9,022 bases of DNA from Euryarchaeota archaeon UBA105 (GTDB lineage Archaea > Thermoplasmatota > Poseidoniia > Poseidoniales > Thalassarchaeaceae). The stretch is from contig DALV01000054.1 of NCBI GenBank assembly GCA_002496905.1, forward strand, positions 1 to 9,022, in the 5' to 3' direction. The position numbers and the translations under genes are program-made. Positions within the stretch are counted from its first letter, which is position 1. Each line of letters starts with the position of its first letter. The notes beneath the pieces were generated by a model. The model was not told where the DNA came from and searched no databases. It worked only from the letters and a program-made list of their open reading frames with translations. Shown in pieces: positions 5,953 to 9,022 of the stretch.

Positions 5953-6686
5953 CGCTCATCGATCTTCTGTAATTCTTGTAGCGTCCGACCCTTGTGTTTT
6001 CCGAAGGCGATAACGATTCCTTGATCTGAATGGCGCAATCTTCCGTTTGTACCATCGACCGGCTCCAAATCAACCAAACTAGGACCTAAACGGTCGCTAT
6101 TATCTCGTCTTCCGGATAACATATCTTGTAATTCATCCAATCCTCCTCGGAAATGATTTGGATGATTTTGCATCATCGACCAAAGTAACAGCAGGGTTGC
6201 TCCTGCATCGGCGTCGGCACTATGCGCTCTGCCAATTGTGATATCGTAACGCTCGCAAAGAGGGCCCAATGCGTGCCGACCAGGAATCTTCAGTTTCTTT
6301 GCCAAGGTTAGTGTATCGATTATTGCCCTTGGAACGGGGGTTTCGAACCCAGCCCTCATGCATTCCAACTCAAGGAATCTCCAATCAAACCTCGAAACAT
6401 TGTGTCCAACGATTACCGCGTCAGAAATCAATTTGATTAATTCAGGTAGATGCTCAGAAAACTCACTTTCTCCCCTAACATCTTCGTCAGTAATTCCGTG
6501 CACCCGAGATGATTCAGGAGGTATAGAGCGACGAGGATTTACCAGAGAGGTTTTGTTGATATGAGAACCATCAACGTCACTACCAATCAATGCATATTGC
6601 ACAATCCGGTCGCTTCGAGGACTCAATCCTGTGGTCTCCAGGTCGAAACCAAGAACCCTGTATCCGGTGAGCATACCTCCGACCAT
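5871..6686 (-). CDS. DEDDh 3'-5' exonuclease (DnaQ/ExoX-like) with ExoX-type C-terminal module
   Basis: The 271-residue protein has a complete RNase T/DnaQ exonuclease fold that would remove 3' nucleotides with two metal ions. The catalytic residues are all visible: Asp15 and Glu17 in GFDLETTGL, Asp101 in HNVSRFDWRFL, and His155 with Asp160 in HSADADAG, which is the DEDDh subtype. VHGITDEDV (62-70) is the usual Exo II-side feature. Residues about 223-250 (GIVIAFGKHKGRTLQELQ, then DERYLDWL) match the small module found at the C-terminus of ExoX-like nucleases. A linker of about 40 residues separates the two. No polymerase gene is adjacent, so a repair or editing role separate from polymerase is inferred. 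Met1 at 6686 is chosen; an alternative ATG at 6674 has GGAGGT directly abutting it, too close to act. The 3' end overlaps the nuclease gene antisense. Confidence 0.93.
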   Translation of the reverse strand: MVGGMLTGYRVLGFDLETTGLSPRSDRIVQYALIGSDVDGSHINKTSLVNPRRSIPPESSRVHGITDEDVRGESEFSEHLPELIKLISDAVIVGHNVSRFDWRFLELECMRAGFETPVPRAIIDTLTLAKKLKIPGRHALGPLCERYDITIGRAHSADADAGATLLLLWSMMQNHPNHFRGGLDELQDMLSGRRDNSDRLGPSLVDLEPVDGTNGRLRHSDQGIVIAFGKHKGRTLQELQKIDERYLDWLSSPSSPISSKIVSELLRNHRE

Positions 6687-6747
6687 GACTTCACGGACGA
6701 AAGACCCTCCTTGAACTTCATTGATAATCGGAATTATTCCGTCATAC

Positions 6748-6754
6748 CTATTTG
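6748..6754 (+). promoter_or_regulatory. TATA-like element for the PKD lipoprotein gene
   Basis: CTATTTG is centred about 27 bases before ATG 6778, matching the spacing of the other candidate leaderless promoters in the window. There is no Shine-Dalgarno before the ATG. It also argues against the longer reading from TTG 6721. Confidence 0.35.
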
Positions 6755-6777
6755 TCTCCCTTTACGCCATTTGTGTA

Positions 6778-7962
6778 ATGGGGTTACAAGCCGGACGAGC
6801 CGTATCACTGTCGGTTCTACTCTTGTTTACCGCTTTAGCAGGATGCACCGGCTTGGCATCAACAACTCCGATTGCGGAAATAAGCGCAGATCAAACATCG
6901 ATTAATCTCGGCGAATCAGTGAATTTTGATGCTAGATCTTCCAGTACGCCATCGCCTACAATTATCGATGAGTATGTTTGGGACTTTGGTGATGGAGAAC
7001 AGAAGACCACGTCCACCGGTATCGCTTTCCACACTTTCACTCAAGCTGGAAACCACGATGTTGAAGTTGTTGTTTACAACGACCGTGGGGAAAGCGATAG
7101 AGCATCGATAACCATATTCGTAAATTCACCACCAACCATAGTAATCGAAAAACCGGGCTATGTCCGTACAAATCAGACAGCTACCATTGACGCCTCAGCA
7201 TCCTATGATTCCGAAGGCGGTGGTGTCGAATTCATTTGGGATCTAGACCTTGGATTCGATAGAAATGGAGATGGAGATCCAACCAATGATGCGGATTCCA
7301 CTTCTTCTTCAATTCAAGTTATGTACACAAATTCTGGTAATCAAACCGGTTCGCTAACAGTCGTTGACGATAACGGAGCCACAAGCACAGAAATTTGGAA
7401 CTTGATGGTGGTAAGCAGAATGTTCAATGTGGTTTGGGAAGAACAACATGTGACTTACGAATGGTCAGGATATACCGAACAAGGCGAGAGTACAACACAC
7501 CAACATATTCCCGGCCAAATAGGATCTCGATCTAATGGCGCGAGAATTATGCAGGTCAATGCAACTTTGGTTCTGGATCGAGATTTACTCCCAATTCAAT
7601 GGCCGGAAGATAATTTCACACTCCGACTAAATATTCCAATGACTGGATGGAGCACGAGTTCTCAGACTTCCCATGATAATATTACACTAAATGCAACAGC
7701 GAGTATAGACAGGGGAGACTTGAATCCCTGGCCAGATAGCGGATACACGGTAAGCGCTGATAGTTCGGATAGCCTAGAACAATCTCTTCTCAACGAAGCG
7801 GGTGCGAGATTCGGACAAGGCGAATGGATATGGGTAATTACAGCAGATGAATGCGACCCAGACATTCTAGTTGATGAAGTAGATCCGGACTCTGGAAATG
7901 ACTGGACTCTAACCATAGATTACACCATACTTGTTCCAAGGGTCAGTGAACTCACAGCATAA
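6778..7962 (+). CDS. PKD-domain lipoprotein, probable surface protein
   Basis: The 394-residue protein is a predicted exported lipoprotein. A hydrophobic signal with an N-terminal Arg (residues 1-22) ends in the lipobox Leu20-Ala-Gly-Cys23, so Cys23 would be lipidated and the rest extracellular. Residues about 31-115 form a PKD domain with the hallmark WDFGDGE at 68-74. Residues about 116-212 look like a second PKD/Ig-like domain, with WDLDLG and the Asp/Gly-rich DRNGDGDPTNDAD (161-173), a plausible calcium-binding loop. The remaining 180 residues are strand- and Asn/Thr-rich and are not recognised. ATG 6778 is preferred because it gives a normal signal peptide; an in-frame TTG at 6721 would add 19 residues. 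The specific role is unknown; PKD repeats usually mediate surface contacts. Confidence 0.85.
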   Translation: MGLQAGRAVSLSVLLLFTALAGCTGLASTTPIAEISADQTSINLGESVNFDARSSSTPSPTIIDEYVWDFGDGEQKTTSTGIAFHTFTQAGNHDVEVVVYNDRGESDRASITIFVNSPPTIVIEKPGYVRTNQTATIDASASYDSEGGGVEFIWDLDLGFDRNGDGDPTNDADSTSSSIQVMYTNSGNQTGSLTVVDDNGATSTEIWNLMVVSRMFNVVWEEQHVTYEWSGYTEQGESTTHQHIPGQIGSRSNGARIMQVNATLVLDRDLLPIQWPEDNFTLRLNIPMTGWSTSSQTSHDNITLNATASIDRGDLNPWPDSGYTVSADSSDSLEQSLLNEAGARFGQGEWIWVITADECDPDILVDEVDPDSGNDWTLTIDYTILVPRVSELTA

Positions 7963-7983
7963 TCTCTCATTTTCGATGGATAA

Positions 7984-8015
7984 GGCCTTTCAACCTAAAG
8001 CCATTGGAGGGCTTT
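7984..8015 (+). promoter_or_regulatory. Competing hairpins around the Shine-Dalgarno of the next gene
   Basis: AAAGCC (7997-8002) can pair with GGCTTT (8010-8015), closing a 7-base loop that holds most of the GGAGGG Shine-Dalgarno (8006-8011). The same AAAGCC could instead pair with the upstream GGCCTTT (7984-7990), with one bulged C, leaving the Shine-Dalgarno free. The stems are short, so a regulatory role is speculative. Confidence 0.3.
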
Positions 8016-8016
8016 G

Positions 8017-8367
8017 ATGGTACGTTCAATCAAAGTCAAGAAGGCCTCGGTAAGAAACCGATTGATTGTCGATGTAGATGTCTTGATGAACGAACCAAAC
8101 GATTTCGATTTCTCTCCTCGGGCCAGTATGGAAGGTAATAGTTTGAGCATTACAAACGCCGGCGATGAAGCGGGCGGCAGCATCGACTTGGATGACGACC
8201 AGATGATTGCAGCGGAAAGAGATCGCATGGTCGAATTAAGAGTAAAATTCTCAGTTGAGGGGATGCACGGAGTTCTCACTCACAAGACCAAGAATACTAG
8301 GATTGGACCTAATGCGAAGAAACTTGCCGAGCCTCGATGGAAGACAGTACTTCCTCTTTCAATGTGA
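8017..8367 (+). CDS. Small uncharacterised protein, 116 residues
   Basis: I do not recognise this protein. The ATG at 8017 has a good Shine-Dalgarno (GGAGGG 8006-8011, 5-base spacing); the TTG 3 bases earlier is less likely. The N-terminus is basic (VRSIKVKKASVRNRL, residues 2-16). A strand-like LIVDVDVLM follows, then a polar region with acidic IDLDDDQMIAAERDRM (about 56-71), the strand-like VELRVKFSVEGMHGVL and a basic C-terminus (THKTKNTRIGPNAKKLAEPRWK). No signal peptide, membrane segment or cysteine is present, so a soluble cytoplasmic protein is likely. The alternating basic and acidic segments could suit nucleic-acid or protein binding, but this is inference. It lies 54 bases after the lipoprotein gene and could be co-transcribed with it. 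The tRNA-Arg gene follows. Confidence 0.75.
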   Translation: MVRSIKVKKASVRNRLIVDVDVLMNEPNDFDFSPRASMEGNSLSITNAGDEAGGSIDLDDDQMIAAERDRMVELRVKFSVEGMHGVLTHKTKNTRIGPNAKKLAEPRWKTVLPLSM

Positions 8368-8385
8368 TTTGACCCACCGTCGGGG

Positions 8386-8391
8386 TTATAC
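8386..8391 (+). promoter_or_regulatory. TATA box of tRNA-Arg
   Basis: TTATAC is centred about 28-29 bases before the first base of tRNA-Arg, consistent with a TATA box for a start a few bases upstream of the mature 5' end. It lies just after the stop of the preceding gene. Confidence 0.5.
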
Positions 8392-8416
8392 AGAAGTCGC
8401 CGGTCGAAAACTCGCT

Positions 8417-8493
8417 GGACCCATAGTGTAGCCTGGATATCACTGGGGCTTGCGGAGCCTCAAACCCGTGTTCGAATCGCGGTGGGTCCGCCA
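8417..8493 (+). tRNA. tRNA-Arg (anticodon GCG), CCA encoded
   Basis: The cloverleaf is complete. The acceptor GGACCCA/TGGGTCC is perfect. The D arm has A14, G15, G18-G19 and A21, with three pairs and a U13-U22 opposition. The anticodon stem GGGGC/GCCTC has one G-U pair, and the loop TTGCGGA gives anticodon GCG at 8452-8454 (Arg, codons CGC/CGU). The T arm is CCGTG-TTCGAAT-CGCGG with one U-G pair. The discriminator is G at 8490 and CCA is encoded at 8491-8493. No intron is seen. It has its own TATA-like element. Confidence 0.96.
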
Positions 8494-8514
8494 TTATTAC
8501 CGAATTGTGGCGAC

Positions 8515-8518
8515 TTTT
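8515..8518 (+). terminator. Possible T-run terminator after tRNA-Arg
   Basis: A TTTT tract (within a CTTTTCT context) lies about 21 bases after the encoded CCA, in the spacer before the next gene. It is a plausible but weak archaeal termination signal. Confidence 0.25.
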
Positions 8519-8530
8519 CTCAATACAACA

Positions 8531-8538
8531 CTAAATAA
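8531..8538 (+). promoter_or_regulatory. TATA-like element for the right-edge lipoprotein gene
   Basis: CTAAATAA is centred about 26 bases before ATG 8561 in an AT-rich spacer, and no Shine-Dalgarno precedes the ATG. This is the clearest example in the window of the leaderless promoter pattern. Confidence 0.55.
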
Positions 8539-8560
8539 CGGAAATAATTCACGTCAATAT

Positions 8561-9022
8561 ATGCGAAGTGCAGCGTTCGCTCTAACTATTCTACTACTTT
8601 CTTGCAGTATTGCAGGATGTGCTTCAGACGATGAACCCGAAGCGTCCGAAGAGCAAATTTCAGATATTGAAAGGGAAGATGTGCGGGAAGAGACGAATGA
8701 ATCTACGGCAATCACGTTAGAGGATTGCGAAGACAGAGGCGGAACATGGATTGAGGAAAGAGAAGAGTGTTCCCTTGATTCAGATAGACCAGAAGAAGAG
8801 ACTGAACGGCCTGAAGAAGAGACCGGACCAATCGCAGTTCCCCCATGTAACGTGACCGCTACAGAGGGTCTTAACTCAACAGCTAACCCCTCATCTTGGC
8901 CCGAGATTCAAGCCGGACAATGGCTCGCAGTCGACGGTTTGACAGATATTTCATACGCCTCGATAGAATTAGACAATGAGTCAGAAACTGTCGTCGATGA
9001 ACGCCTTGATTACGAGTGTGGA
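8561..9022 (+). CDS. Acidic lipoprotein, 3' truncated by window edge
   Basis: The frame is open from ATG 8561 to the end of the window (154 codons, no stop). Residues 1-19 form a short signal with Arg2 and a hydrophobic core, and the lipobox Ile17-Ala-Gly-Cys20 predicts a lipidated Cys20. A strongly acidic, Ser/Glu-rich linker (about 23-90) contains a small cysteine motif, Cys56-x3-Gly-Gly-x-Trp63-x6-Cys70, and two tandem RPEEET units. After Pro95-Cys96 a more globular region begins, with possible glycosylation sequons (NVT, NST) and further Cys at 153. The linker would hold the later domain away from the membrane. Function is not recognised. A TATA-like element at -26 and absence of a Shine-Dalgarno support this start. 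Confidence 0.8.
   Translation, partial: MRSAAFALTILLLSCSIAGCASDDEPEASEEQISDIEREDVREETNESTAITLEDCEDRGGTWIEEREECSLDSDRPEEETERPEEETGPIAVPPCNVTATEGLNSTANPSSWPEIQAGQWLAVDGLTDISYASIELDNESETVVDERLDYECG
8786..8827 (+). repeat. Two tandem 21-base units encoding RPEEET-x
   Basis: Codons 76-89 of the lipoprotein repeat the heptad Arg-Pro-Glu-Glu-Glu-Thr-x twice. The DNA units share the GAAGAAGAGAC core but differ at synonymous positions in the Arg, Pro and Thr codons, so the duplication is not very recent. It lies in the extended acidic linker. Confidence 0.7.

Noticed and set aside
6721..6777. Longer TTG start for the PKD lipoprotein
   Set aside because: It would add 19 hydrophobic residues before a normal lipoprotein signal, has no Shine-Dalgarno, and would run through the candidate TATA element.
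8371..8488. GACCCACCG upstream of tRNA-Arg is the reverse complement of the tRNA 3' end (8480-8488), possibly an integration remnant
   Set aside because: It is only 9 bases, in inverted rather than direct orientation, lies upstream of the TATA box, and there is no integrase or foreign gene nearby. Chance is adequate.

Overview
The window looks like a chromosomal fragment of a euryarchaeon, most likely a Marine Group II (Poseidoniales/Thalassoarchaea-type) archaeon. It opens with the archaeal ribosomal protein/RNA polymerase cluster L18e-L13-S9-RpoN. Both tRNAs encode their CCA ends. Several genes lack a Shine-Dalgarno sequence and instead have an AT-rich TATA-like element about 26 bases before the start codon, as in archaeal leaderless transcripts. 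The bacterial-type NAD-dependent ligase and the PKD-domain lipoproteins fit that group, but the lineage is an inference and no marker search was possible.

Layout: 2-1438 (+) is a tightly overlapping operon of L18e (5' truncated by the window edge), L13, S9 and RpoN, each internal start preceded by a Shine-Dalgarno. tRNA-Pro(GGG) follows at 1492-1569. The NAD-dependent DNA ligase ligA (+) is next. It converges, with a 5-base gap, on a PAC2-family proteasome-assembly-chaperone-like gene (-). That gene is divergent from a Cas4/RecB-like PD-(D/E)XK nuclease with four Fe-S-type cysteines (+). The 3' end of the nuclease gene overlaps by 82 bases the 3' end of a DnaQ/ExoX-like 3'-5' exonuclease gene on the opposite strand. 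A PKD-repeat lipoprotein (+), a small unrecognised protein (+), tRNA-Arg(GCG) and the start of a second acidic lipoprotein (open at the right edge) complete the window.

Functional reading: the left end is translation and transcription machinery. The middle (1654-6686) is rich in DNA-processing enzymes (ligase, Fe-S nuclease, DEDDh exonuclease) with one proteasome-related gene embedded. The right end is cell-surface lipoproteins and a tRNA. Two C-terminal tails stand out: the ligase ends in a PIP-box-like sequence (possible PCNA docking) and the PAC2 protein ends in an HbYX-type Met-Tyr-Gly (possible proteasome docking). No mobile element, CRISPR array or prophage gene is visible. No gene-free stretch exceeds 300 bases.
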